From the NCBI GenBank assembly GCA_004380135.1, contig QXCR01000032.1:165808-229807 (forward strand): 64,000 bases of DNA, read 5' to 3'. Position 1 is the first letter of the stretch; each line of letters begins with the position of its first letter. Both the position numbers and the translations under genes were made by a program. The DNA is from Stemphylium vesicarium (lineage: Eukaryota > Ascomycota > Dothideomycetes > Pleosporales > Pleosporaceae). Of the stretch, positions 21,497 through 32,516 are shown piece after piece. Under the pieces are notes generated by a model. It saw only the letters and a list, made by a program, of their open reading frames with translations. It was not told where the DNA came from and did not search any database.

Positions 21497-22375
21497 TCAC
21501 GTACAACCTGCTTCAACTTGACTAAGTGGCTTCTCCGAGGTAGGGGGCTTGAACAACGTGGCATCGATCGCAGCGTTGATGATGGCTGCCAGTTGCAGCT
21601 GCTCAACCTGCCTTGCGTGCTCCGCTGCGGTCATTCCTCGGTCGTCGCGATATGCAGGATTTGCGCCGTTATCCAACAGTATCCTGAGCTGGTCCTCTTT
21701 TACCCAGTCGGCAGCATGGAATAACGGCGTGCCCCATCTTTCCGAGACACAATTGACATACGCCCCGCGCTGAATCAGTAGCTCCAAGGTGGCCGTGTCT
21801 CTGGTCCAAGTATGGTCACCAATAGCGCTGGACAATAGGAACGAGTCCATTTTCGCCCCATGAGACAGAAGGATTTCAGCTGGACACGGGTCGGAAAGCG
21901 TCATCGCCATCTCGAGTGGGGTTTCGCGTTCAGCACAGGATCCTTCTAGCCGTTCTGTGAAAATATTTGGCTTCGCGCCATGTTCCAGCAGCCAGCGGAG
22001 TAGCTCGTGGTTTTCGAGAGCCATGCTAGTAGAAGATCAGCGAAACGGCTAGGTTGTTTAATGGAAGGCCACCTACTGGATGACCGTGGGGCCAAGTTAT
22101 GTAGAATTGATTTCCTAATCACAATCAAGCATGAGTTGGAATACGGCGGGATCTCCTTAGTTTATAGCGTTGCGGATCGAGAAACGCATCCACTTAGTTC
22201 CATGGTTGATCAAGTAGTCGATTGTATCCAGCGAAGCCTCCGACAAAGCGAACTCCAAATATCTGTTCAATTCTTTCTGGTCTGAATCTGGCCGCAGAGG
22301 TAGCCTATCACCGAGTCGCCCAATGTCGTCCGATTTGATGATCTCTTTGATGTCATGCGGCAATGATGGCCACAT
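21497..22375 (-). pseudogene. ankyrin-repeat gene, broken by three nonsense codons
   Basis: It starts at ATG 22375 (MWPSLPHDIKEII). After 72 codons the frame meets TAA (22157-22159), then TAG (22115-22117) and TAA (22097-22099). Between and beyond the stops the same frame keeps coding sense and aligns with the neighbouring intact paralogue (for example DPAVFQLML against EPVVFQELL). A GT-AG intron then leads to MALENHELLRWLLEHGAKPN, with further ankyrin motifs (TPLFHAADW, LRILLDNGANP) and a stop at 21497. The changes are consistent with CpA-to-TpA mutation on either strand. Ankyrin proteins bind partners; no specific role can be given. Confidence 0.75.
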
Positions 22376-22505
22376 GTTGGGATTGATTTCGCTGTCCGTT
22401 CTTGCCGTTCCAACCTTGAAGGTGTGGAAAGAAAGGGTAGGAACCCCGGCAGAGGAGGGGCGTGGTAGGGCTTGGAAATCCCTGCAGACAAGCGGCGTGG
22501 TATAG

Positions 22506-23550
22506 TCAAGACTTTGTCACGTGTCTCAGCATTTGATGCAAAGTGGGTCGCAGTATTCGTAGGGGGTTGACATCCATTTTAAGAGAGATGTAAAAAGTCA
22601 ACGGGTACAAAAACATATTACCGTGACCCAGAAAGTCTTCTGCCAAGGAAATATGGTAAGGAATAAGGATACCGTGAGAAAAGATGTCGCCAGCGGGAGC
22701 TGCATAATGCCGGTCGTAACATGGCGTCTGTTGCGGCGCATGGCAAGCTTTGGCTTCTTTCAGAATTTCGTAGAGCTCCGGGAGACCACTCTTCTGCCCG
22801 ACTTCTGCAGACGTCCAGCCGGACTTTGAACGCAGAGTAGGGTCTGCGCCTCGGGACAGCAAATACACTAGCTTCTCCTTTGTGTTGTAACGAACAGCGT
22901 GGCTCAGCGGTCTAGCCCAATTCTTTGCCAAGTAATCAACATCGGCGCCGTGGTCGATTAGCACAGCCATGATAGCTGTGCCGTTTCTCTGACCCCGAAC
23001 TCCTATAGCATGGAACAAAGCTAGTGAATCCATTTCAACCTCGTGAGACAGTAGAATCTGGAGTGGGGTCGGGTCGGCTAGGCTCGATGCCGCAGCGATC
23101 GGGGTGCAAGGCTGCAAACAAGACCCTCGTCGCCTCACAGACTCAGTGTTGGGATTGGCGCAGTGATTCAACAACCAACGCAAAAGGGGTTCGGAGTGTA
23201 GCGCCCTTCTATGCAAATGTTAGGGGTGAGAATGCAGTTCAAATTTAAGCTCACTGCACAGCAGGGTTCTGAAATTCCGTAGAGCTGATGTTCCAGCCAT
23301 GACCAAGAAGTTCCTGGAACACTACAGGCTCGTTTCTTTCGAAAGCAGCGCTATAAGACGACCATATGAGCAAGACGCCATGGTCAAGAAAAAGCCTGAT
23401 TGTTTCTAGCGGCCCGTCTCTGATTGCGAGAGTGAGACCATTTTGCAAAGCTCGGTCGGTTGGCGATCGGCAGCTGTCCAGCCATAGTTGAACGCGCTCG
23501 ACGTTGCCTGAGCGGATGGCACTCTGAACATCCTTTGGTGGGAGGGTCAT
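22506..23550 (-). CDS. ankyrin-repeat protein
   Basis: Exons are 23550-23255 and 23208-22506, giving 332 aa. The 46-nt intron is GTGAGC...CATAG with a CCTAAC branch site. The first ATG is MTLPPKDVQSAIRSGN. Several ankyrin units are visible: ALQNGLTLAIRDGPLETIRLFLDHG is spread over one unit, then LLRWLLNHCANPN, LQILLSH, MAVLIDHGADVD and LVYLLSRGADPTLR. The last 90 residues are not ankyrin-like. It is a tandem paralogue of the broken gene that begins 131 nt downstream, same strand and same intron position. It has no signal peptide or membrane segment. The function is unknown. Confidence 0.75.
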
Positions 23551-24292
23551 TTCGGGGGTGGGAAGTTTGGAAAAAGGATAGAGGAAGTAGCATGGTGGCA
23601 AAGCGAGCGGGTTGAGTTTCCATCGTATGCGGCACGGTCATGTTCCTGCCCCAATGTCTCTGTAACGGGCTGAGCCCGAGGTCACATGACTAGGCTGCTG
23701 GCCTAGTCGCTTCCTTCCCTTCTGTCCCCCACCTTCTTTCCCCCACCTTGCCCCGGCAGCGGTCCCTCACCTTGCCTCAGCAGCGCGTGGACCGTGCGCG
23801 AACACAAACACAAGTGATGGCAACTATCTTCTCTCTTTTCCCTTATCTCGACTGTAAATAGCATCTGGGTTAGGTAGCTGGAATACAGTGCCTACAGACC
23901 GTTCATAGTCTTGCCCTGGAGCTAGTTGCGTCACGCCAAAGCTGTAGCTACCCCACCACACGCCTTCCAGACTTCGCATTTCGGTTACCGAGGAATTGAG
24001 ACATGTGCATAATGATACCTGCCATTAAATGTCACAGCTGAAACTGTGCGCGAGGGCGGCGAAATGCCGTGTCGTTCTATCGCTACGCATGTTGAAGCCA
24101 CGTCTCCCAAGGTTATTCAGGGGGCTCGAATGAATGCCGATATTTAGTCCTAGAAGGTACCCAGTGTCTCTAAACCTATATAGCAAAATAACACGGAGAA
24201 TTGTACCAACATCAAATTCCATATGCAAGTCCAAGTTCAAAAGTTCAGCCATTCTATTCTCCCTATACTCAAGCCTTACATCGACTTTCGAG
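23551..24292. other. intergenic region
   Basis: Upstream region of two diverging genes. A near-palindromic CTAGGCTGCTGGCCTAG-like stretch lies at about 23690-23706, and a short repeated ACCTTGCC(C/T)C(G/A)GCAGC unit at about 23745-23785. No gene is recognised. Confidence 0.45.
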
Positions 24293-25355
24293 ATGCATTA
24301 CTATCTCCCCATGATGTTCTTCTTCATCTGGAATGTTTATGCCAATGTCCTACAACGTAGGTCTTTCGCCCCATCTCCCAAGAGGTACAAAATTAAGTGA
24401 TGACCAGGAAATGCTTTCGACTTGGGGAAGAGCCCCTTGAACAAAGATATCGGGATACCGTCACAGCTTGGAGGTCCTTTCCCGCTCCCAAAACACTTGC
24501 AGCGTCGCAATGGATGCCCAAAATGTAGTGCTCCGAAGCTCGATCCCAAAAATGCGAAGAGAAGCATCTTCGATTCCACAATGTCTCGCAATATTACCCT
24601 TCACCCGCGCATGATATCACCTAATGGGATGGACATATGTGGGTATACAGTAGAAGAGGCTGGCGAAGTAGAGCCTGTGGTCTGGACTTTGAAAGATCCG
24701 GACCCTGCGAAGACAGAATACGATGTCAACACCTCTCTTCGCGGAGTACAGATTCTACAACAACGAGGAAATGAGCTTGAGCGCCACGTACCTAGTTGGG
24801 TTTACAATGATGGTGATTGTTAGTCGTCGGGGTGTATGCATTGGGCATTACTGGGAGAGCATTTCCTTTGACACGGACGCAGACCACTCCCTCTCTGAAA
24901 AGTACGACGGAAACCAAGATAAGATATTTGAAGAGAGTGTGCTGAAAGGCTTTGAGATTGGGCCATGCCAAGGCAGAACGAAAACGCAGGATTCTCTGAA
25001 GCGAGCTGCCGACCAACTCAAAGATGAGCACATCAAAGGCTATCTCATTCACCCTTTCACCAACGCCAGGGAGGATGGAGACTGCAGACAATATGGGGAC
25101 AAGATGATGGAGAAGGCTAACAGTTACCTCCCAAAGCTTGGTGAAACGGGAAGGTGGGAAGAATTCGCTTATGATCCTGTTCTAGAAGGAGATGGGGGGC
25201 TACTCGATGACACCGCAGGCGGAAGATTGCTGTTCAAGTACGATTCCCAGCATCCCAAGGCCAGCGTGGCTCCATCTGCGGACGGAGCCACAGTGACAGA
25301 GCACCGAGTTATGCTCTGGTCGGAGGAGAAGGAAATTCACAACGACTCATGGTGA
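24293..25355 (+). pseudogene. putative secreted protein, frameshifted
   Basis: Exon 1 is 24293-24356. It encodes a 21-residue hydrophobic start (MHYYLPMMFFFIWNVYANVL) that looks like a signal peptide. A 51-nt GT-AG intron (24357-24407) follows. Exon 2 runs in frame to a TAG near 24823. The coding sense continues in another frame from SRRGVCIGHYWESISF to a stop at 25355. One surplus T in the run at about 24820 explains the break: dropping it restores a continuous frame of roughly 330 residues with paired Cys (CPKC, GDC...GVC, GPC, GDC). I do not recognise the family; an effector-like or lysozyme-like secreted protein is possible. The alternatives are a real frameshift or an assembly error. Confidence 0.6.
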
Positions 25356-25601
25356 GAGTTGCTCGGGCAAAATGTTGTTTTCCACCAGCGCTCCTTTGTA
25401 TGCAACCCAGGCCAAAGGGGCTACCTAATCGTATGAAGAGGGTAGCTGAATGATACACTCAAGACTGTCAGCAGCGATACGAACGAATTTACATTTTTAT
25501 CTTTTGCACTTTTTTGAATCGATAACGATATGAGATTTCTTCCACCTGAGCCCCTCCCGCTGACCGGCTCTAGTTTCACCTTCACCACCCCACAACCTAC
25601 A

Positions 25602-28600
25602 TCAACGTCTCAGCGGACTCCGGAACCCAACGCTGCCAAACTGGCTTCCGCCCTTCTTCGGTGTAGTCAAGGGCTCCGGTGTATCGCTACTTCCCGCAGC
25701 AACCGGCTTTGCACCCTGGCCATTGTTTCCAATCGCTCTGCCTCCACTTCCTGGCGCCTTGAAACCCACCAAGCTTCCCTTGGCATACACATCGTTCAAC
25801 ATCTGCTCGAGTACGCCGGCGTCTTCAAACTCTTGCCACTTTCGCCACAGCTTTAGTGCGGTCGTAGCATCCTCGATGGAGTCATGGGTGGCTTCTTGGA
25901 TACTCTCTTTCAGCACGCACCACGCCAAGAACTTCAAGTTCAACTTGCGCTTGAAGTCAGGTTTGAACCATAGGTTACTGGTGTCCACGACCTGGTTTTT
26001 GGGGACGTGGATGTTGATGGTTCGGAAATCGTTTGCGAGCGAGTGGCCTACGAAGACGCAGCCTAGGTTGAGCAGTAGCCAGAGCTTCTTGTAGGCATGT
26101 TTCAAGGAGACAGGCGCATGCGGCGAAGTCTCGCGGTTGAGGTCGCCGGGAGATATGCCAGACCATTCGGTGAGGTAGTCTACCACTTGCTCCGTCACGG
26201 CAATGTAGTCGTCAATGAAGGGAAGACCGGCATGTTCGCCCTGACCGCGACACACCGAGACACGTGCAAGCCCCTTGCGATCAGGGCGAATGGTCTGCCG
26301 CGTGCCGTCGGCCTTCATCTCAATCTCTTCAGCCTGGAGGCGGATGAATTCGGCGTCAATGGCGACAGGGTAGCCGGGGCGTGGCGCTTCTGAGGAAGGC
26401 TGGAGCAGCTTAAACTTCGCCTCGGGAGGCGTCGGATTGGATGACCACCATCGATAGAGGATAGAGGTGTCGAGGTTGTTCTTCCACGAGTCGTCGATCT
26501 TGTTGCGAGCTGACTTCAGCTGGAAGGTCAGAACTGATGGCAGCTTCCAGCTGGGTTCGAAACGTAGGGCTTCCTCTCTTGGTATTGGCCTCACCAAGAA
26601 ATCGTTGAAGAGATGCCACCTATCTTCCTGGTCTTCTTCTCGCGACGACGGCGAGGTGTTGATGGTCGCCACTAAGTGCGGCTTTTGATGTTCCCCGCTA
26701 TTGATGTCTGCAACCACGCCGACCAATTCGTACACCATGATCTGGTGCACACCGCGCTGAAGGTGGAGCTTTAGATCCTGACCTTCGAAGCAGTAGAACT
26801 GACCCTTATCTACGATGATTCCGACTTCTTGTGGGAGCCAGTTGGGTATCGCCCACAACAGCTTTGCTTCGTGGCTCTGAATAGCAGCATTCAGCATCAA
26901 TACGCCAGGAATTGACTGTATAGTTTTCCTTTGCACCATCTGCTGATATCGATTGCATTTCGTGCACCAGCCCCTAGTCTGATCTTGTCGCTCAACACTG
27001 GTCTTCAAAACTTGTGAAAAGGTAGGACGGGGCATCCGCGTATTCTTCATGATGTGCTTTGCCGGGTACACGAGTTCATTGACGAAGTTCTTACCTCCAC
27101 GAATGGTTTCGTTGTTGCATTGCGCACACCGCATGCTTGCTCTAGCCTGCGTTTCCAGGACCTGGTCCATGGCCGACGGACCCGGATGGCTGGGAAGCAT
27201 CTGTCTGAACTCTTCCGACACTTTTTCCAGCAAGAATCGATTCAAATTTTGGATCATGCTTGTGAGCGCGACGTTCGGTGCGAACTCCTCGAGCAGATTC
27301 AATGATACTGCATTGGACAGCCCACTGAAAGTTTTGAGAAAGTTAGAAGCTTGACAGTTGAGTCCAGCAGCTTTCTCAAGCATGTCTATCAAGAAGCCGA
27401 GCTCACAAAGGAGACACGACTCGAAAAGGCATGGCGAAGCGGTGTGCTGTAGAGCAAGATTCCGGATCAATGGCGTAAACCGGAAGAGCTGCAAAAGTGA
27501 ATTGGCGTAAGAATTGGTGATGTGCGTCTCCAAGCCAGAGTAAGGCGTCTGGTTGTAATACCTAAAAGATTGGTGAGTTGATGAAGAAGCAGGATAAGTA
27601 TTGGGACATACGCAAAATCGAAGTCATCCACGCCAAACTTGCTATACTTGATCTCTACGTTTCCATACATTGCAGGAACGTCTCTCCTAGTCACGTCGTC
27701 AAGATGCAAGTCGGTCAAAGTTTCCATGGTCTCCGACACCTTTGCATCTAGTTCTGCAAAGGACTGTGGCGCACGGGCTTTCTCGCTCAAGAATTTGGGC
27801 GCTGACAGCGACTCGCTCACTCGGTCCACGTGTCGAGTTGCTTCGGCTTGGTTTCTGCGCTTTGTCTTGGGATTCTTCGCGAAGAAGCCGATCTCAGTCC
27901 GCGTCATGGTGCTCAGTATTGCGCTGTCAATCTTCGGTGCGGGAGACCCGACTTCGAACACCAGATGACTTGGCCAGCTCGACAACAGCTGTTCTTTATA
28001 GTAGGGCATGCCGACTGTATTCAACGGTCTGATCATCATCATCAGCAGAGCTTGAGGACAGTTGTATGTAATACCTACGTATCAGGACTCCAGTCCATTG
28101 CTGGGGGTGGCGGAATGTTGTGGTCTGCAGTCTCTGTGGGGTTACTATATTCCGGAAAGTGCACCTTGGCTGGAGAGCCCCATAGATGAATATGAGAGTT
28201 CGAATCAGCTAGGGCAATGGCCTCGCCAGAGGGTGCCATCTCGAAACCTGTCAGATAGGACTCATAAAGGTTCAATTGCCGCAGGTTCGCTGAGTCTGGG
28301 TTCATAAGATCGATGACCTGCATCTGGCCGTTTTGTGAGGCGATGAAAGCCGTAGTGGACATGCGAGGATGCATTCTCACAAAAGCGGCTCCGGTATGAA
28401 AAGGAATCGGAGGGAGCTGTTTCAGCGTCTTCAACGAAAAGACGTTTGTGAAAGGGTCGAGCATGTAGGCGAATTGCTGCCGAGGTGACCAGCCACAGGT
28501 TGCGAGGAAATCGCCCTTTGCATCCATGTCGCTGATGCTACCAGTATGACCTTCGAAGACTTTTATGACCGAGAGCGAGTTCGAATCGATGATGTGAATG

Positions 28601-29348
28601 CCGCCATTCTTTGTAGCAGCGCACAGGTACTGACCGGCGCGCTTCATTATGGTGTACTGGGCTTCAGCAGGGAGCTAAAAGAGGTTAGCTGTATCCAATC
28701 GGGATCTGTTTTAGACATACAGTATCTGTGACGGCTCCCTTCTCCACATCTACTTTGAACATGTTCTCCTGGCACCCTGCGACGAGAATCTCGCGCGTGC
28801 CCTTGGAAGTAAAGTTCATGCATCTCAGGTCTTTGAATTCGGCGCTTCTATAGATTCATCGTCAGCCACTACTCGTATACGCAATTCCCTTGTCGTTCGC
28901 CGATGCCAACATACGTCAAATGCCAGTGAGTGAGGCCGCGACGGTGCGAGTAGTGAATGCTTTGTTTCGAGACGGAGAGGATGCCCTTGTCGGTGAAGAG
29001 AAACTGCTTAACGGGCCCATCGGGAGGAGCATGTCCACGGTAAGAGGTATATCGCTCGAGGTGTGGCCCGTAGAAGGACGTGACCCGCCCCTATGGGTGG
29101 TCAGCTACGATGTATCCGAAGCCGGCCGTGTGCGAACGTACTCACATGGTTGTTACCCGTCCATAGCAGCTCCTGCGTCGTGTCAAAGGCAAATGTCGAG
29201 ATGGGCACGGCGGGGAGATGTGGTCCGGGTGGTGGCAGTTGAACGATTGCTAGCTATTGACTTGTCAGCCACTATGCGCTTTCATTGCGTCGTGTTTGTC
29301 GCAGGCCAAACTTAAGAGGAGCCGTACCTCGTCCCAGTCCGCCTCCAT
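25602..29348 (-). CDS. PAN2: PAN2, catalytic subunit of the PAN2-PAN3 deadenylase
   Basis: Seven exons: 29348-29328, 29253-29146, 29090-28915, 28847-28721, 28674-28079, 28028-27612 and 27561-25602, giving 1134 aa. All introns are GT-AG, 46-110 nt. The enzyme shortens mRNA poly(A) tails in the cytoplasm together with Pan3 and poly(A)-binding protein. Domains in order: WD40 propeller (about 20-330), linker, catalytically inactive ubiquitin-hydrolase-like domain (begins ETHITNSYANSLLQLFRF; zinc-type CXXC pairs such as CAQC and CTKC), then a DEDD exonuclease with AIDAEFIRLQ, FVGHSLANDF and THDSIEDATTALKLW supplying the acidic and His residues. The C-terminal tail is Gly/Ser rich. The length fits the filamentous fungal family. 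The 7-codon first exon (MEADWDE) is inferred from splice sites. Confidence 0.93.
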
Positions 29349-30222
29349 GGTGAATCCGCGTGTCGCAATCCGGTGGATCTATAGCACCGCTGCGACATGC
29401 CTTGGGCCTCTTTGTTGACCGTCGCGTCGCGAAAGCTGCAGCATTGAGGCGTGGGGTGGAGTGGTTGGCCGAGCTCCAAGACGCGAGGATGCATCCGTCC
29501 AGGTGGGACCGCGGGGCATTCGCGAAACATGGCAGCGCCCGCGTCTAGAAGGCGCTCAACGACGTGTCAAGGATAGCTATAGTTTCGAGAGAACATAGGA
29601 TATAGCCAGCATTCACGGATTATTCACGGCAAATTGTAACATGCACTTCATTCTTGTACACAGTCCCAGAAAAATCGTATTACTTGCTCATCGACTATGT
29701 AGTACACAACGCTAGAGACCACTCTGCGGAGAGTAATGGTTCATGTGCGCGACATCATGGGAGGGAACATGGGAGTATGTCTTACCGGACAGATAGACCA
29801 GTTTCCCACCCAACGATAAGTGGCATCAGTCTCGTCAGACAAGGAGGTAGAAGGGGTATCGAACGCCTAGCGAGCGCATCGTGCTTAGTGACAAGGCTCA
29901 ACACGCGGAATGTTTGTGCCAAAAGATCATACCGAAAATATGCAGATGCCGTAGACGCCATGATGATGCATGCAAAGGATGGTGCTGAGACGATCATATG
30001 CGACGAGAACTACATCAAGTCAGTTAGGGTCCATATGCAAGAATGCAGACGAGCGCCGCGGCTCATTCAGATGCCATTGCTAATTGTAGCTGGATGGCCA
30101 GATGTTTCTAGGTCTGATATCGGCCAGGAGGCAGCGTAAGCCAGAGATTCAGACTATCCAAAAGTGTCGGATTACACATGCACATACCACAGAGCGTTTG
30201 TTTGGAATGCCGTGCAGACGAA
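29349..30222. other. intergenic region between PAN2 and the SPF30-like gene
   Basis: This contains the PAN2 promoter and the 3' flank of the next minus-strand gene. A plus-strand frame at 29654-30139 lacks domain features and is not called. Confidence 0.5.
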
Positions 30223-31194
30223 TCAGAAGCGCTTGCGTTCAGCCGGGTACTCGTCGTCCTTCTCAGCGTCTGCCTTGTGGTCGTAGCGCTGGCGCTTGTG
30301 GGTTTCGGTCATGCCCTTGCCGGAGCCAGTGAAGCCAACTGTGACATGTTAGCAGCTATTCGATTTAAGAGAAAATGTGTGCTTACCTCGACTGCCAGCT
30401 TCGGTGCTCGTACGGAACATGGACTCCTTCTTCGCAATGCCCTTCTTGGTCGCCTTGTTTTGGAAGTCTGCCCAGGCTGATTGCCTCTTCTTCAGCGTGC
30501 CCTTGGTGGGAACTCTGCTGGCCTTTTTGTTTTCCGCGTCTTCGGGGGCACCGACACCTTTGACAGCCTGAGCGTTCGGGTTCATAGTGGCAGGGCCGGA
30601 GATGACGTGCGCGCTCGAGGTGACGGGGGCAGAAGGGGCGGCGGTAGAGGCTGTCTCGGGCTCGCGTTTGCGCTTGTTTGGAAGCGGTCGAACGGCAGTC
30701 CGGTCGACAGTCATGGTTTCGTCGTACTCGATGAAGCGTACAAGATACTTGGGCGCTGAAACAGACCCGAGAATACTTTGGATCTTGGCCTTGTACCAAG
30801 ACCTGTCGGTCCATTGCGCCTCGCAAATATCTCCGGTGCTGAAAGTCACTGCCTTTTCGGGCTCTTGCTTTTCCATGGCCTTGCGCAACACGGGGTGCTT
30901 CTCTGGATCGAACTTGGGACCGGCGGGCTCAGCAGAAGCCGCCGTCTGAGGAAGTTGAGCCTCGAGGGCGGCGAGTTCGGGGCGCAGACGATTGAGCTTC
31001 GCATCATGGGCGGCAATGGAGTCGACCATTTCGGTGCGCATGGCCTTCATATCCTCAGACCCACCCGTGTCCTTGAGGAGCGCATCCATCTGCTCAAGCT
31101 GGTCGGCCCATTGCGCCCGTTGAGCCTCTTCCTGGGCAATCTCCTGCTTCTTGGCGTTGATGGCATTCTTCGTCTGCTTGGCGTGATCTGCCAT
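30223..31194 (-). CDS. SPF30/SMNDC1-like Tudor-domain splicing factor
   Basis: Exons are 31194-30387 and 30338-30223, giving 307 aa. The 48-nt intron is GTAAGC...TCACAG. The family acts in spliceosome assembly by binding symmetrically dimethylated Arg of Sm proteins. An N-terminal coiled coil of about 100 residues (MADHAKQTKNAINAKKQEI onward) is followed by a Tudor domain (FSTGDICEAQWTDRSWYKA, then FIEYDETMTVDRTAVRPLP). The basic C-terminus has QSAWADFQNKATKKG and, across the intron, VGFTGSGKGMT, which is the conserved SPF30 tail. An upstream in-frame ATG at 31317 would add 41 low-complexity residues; the inner ATG is chosen because the family starts at the coiled coil. Confidence 0.85.
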
Positions 31195-32516
31195 GTTTGC
31201 AACTGCGCGTGGAAAAGGCGACGTCTGATTTGGGTTGTCGTGGTGGGGGGAATTACTGGAGGTAGCCCCTACGGTTGAGGAAGTCGCGACGGGCATGACG
31301 CTCGAAGAGGCAGGCATAAGTCTTGGCGTCGACCCACCGCCTAGACCCCAGTTCTCCCCGGCTCAGCCCTACAGCTGAGTGGTGGATGGACGGCCGTCAA
31401 CCATTTTGCGCGTCACCACAACCAACGTCTCCGCCGCATGTCGTGCGCTTGTCACCTGCATCACAGGGATCGCCATGACGCATTCTCGAGAAGAATAGGA
31501 AGCTAATTGATTGGAACTTATCGCCGGATGAGTGGCAACAGTCATCATGTTCCATCCCATCCAGTTCAATCGTGCAATGCTTTACTTCATGCTCAAAATC
31601 GAGAGTGACTTCCATCTGAAACTTCCGCCTGAGGTGCTCTTCAGCGTTTTGCGACTCACGTCTTGAAATATGCGCCGCTGCACGAGATGGCAGCATCGTC
31701 CCCACGACGTTCGGTTTTTTCCGCGTCTGCTGAACTAGGCTCTGCTCGAAATTGACAAGTACACAGTAATATCGGCTGCCTTGCCAGGAACAGGGAGCCA
31801 GCATCTGCATATACTCCTGCTGTCTTCGATGGCGTTCTCTCTTTACCCCACCACGCACTGTGCTTATCAATCAGCCAAGGGTCCGTCTCACTGCACCAGC
31901 TGCGCCCTTTCCTCTCTCCCAGTTCAGTCTCTCTCTCTCTAGCGCAGCCTATCAGTGACGTTCCCCTCACGTGCATCTGCAGTCCACCGCTTCTTGACGA
32001 GCTTTCGCGCGTCGCTCCGAAAAGTCGCCCGAGCCGACCAACAAGGGTGCCGCATCCTAACAGCCCAGACTCTTAGGCTACCAGGCTGAGGCTGCGAATT
32101 GACCTGTTGCGCCGTTGCTCCTCCACCATCTGACCACCTTTCACGACGGACGACCAGATTTCTTCCTCGTCCCAAGTCTCTTCCTTCGTCGCTGTCGTAG
32201 ATTGCGCTACACCCACAAACCCATCTCGCTCTCACATCGGCGCTTTTAAACCTGCCCAGCGGCCGTTCGCCGGCACTCGTACCCGCCTTTACCCACCGTG
32301 CACACTGCTCGTCTCTATTGCAGACGATTTGCGTCATTCCCTCAATCTCACAACACCTCGACCTACCTGCTCCCCCGTGCATTGCGGTGATTCGGGTGGC
32401 GAAAACGGTTATCGCACGTCTCAGGCCGATAGCAAGAGGGCCCCTCCAAACGTCGGCACCGCCGCGCGGCTCAGACCAGCTACTACGGCTTTCCCCAGCC
32501 CGCTTTAGCACTCGCA
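31195..32516. promoter_or_regulatory. long divergent intergenic region upstream of the AP-1-like gene
   Basis: About 1.3 kb separates the divergent SPF30-like and AP-1-like genes. The last 600 nt before 32517 are pyrimidine rich (many CTC/TCC runs; a (CT)n stretch near 31930) and have the look of a long 5' leader. No gene is recognised within. Confidence 0.5.

Noticed and set aside
29654..30139. Plus-strand frame of 161 codons between PAN2 and the SPF30-like gene
   Set aside because: No recognisable features and no splice or promoter support.
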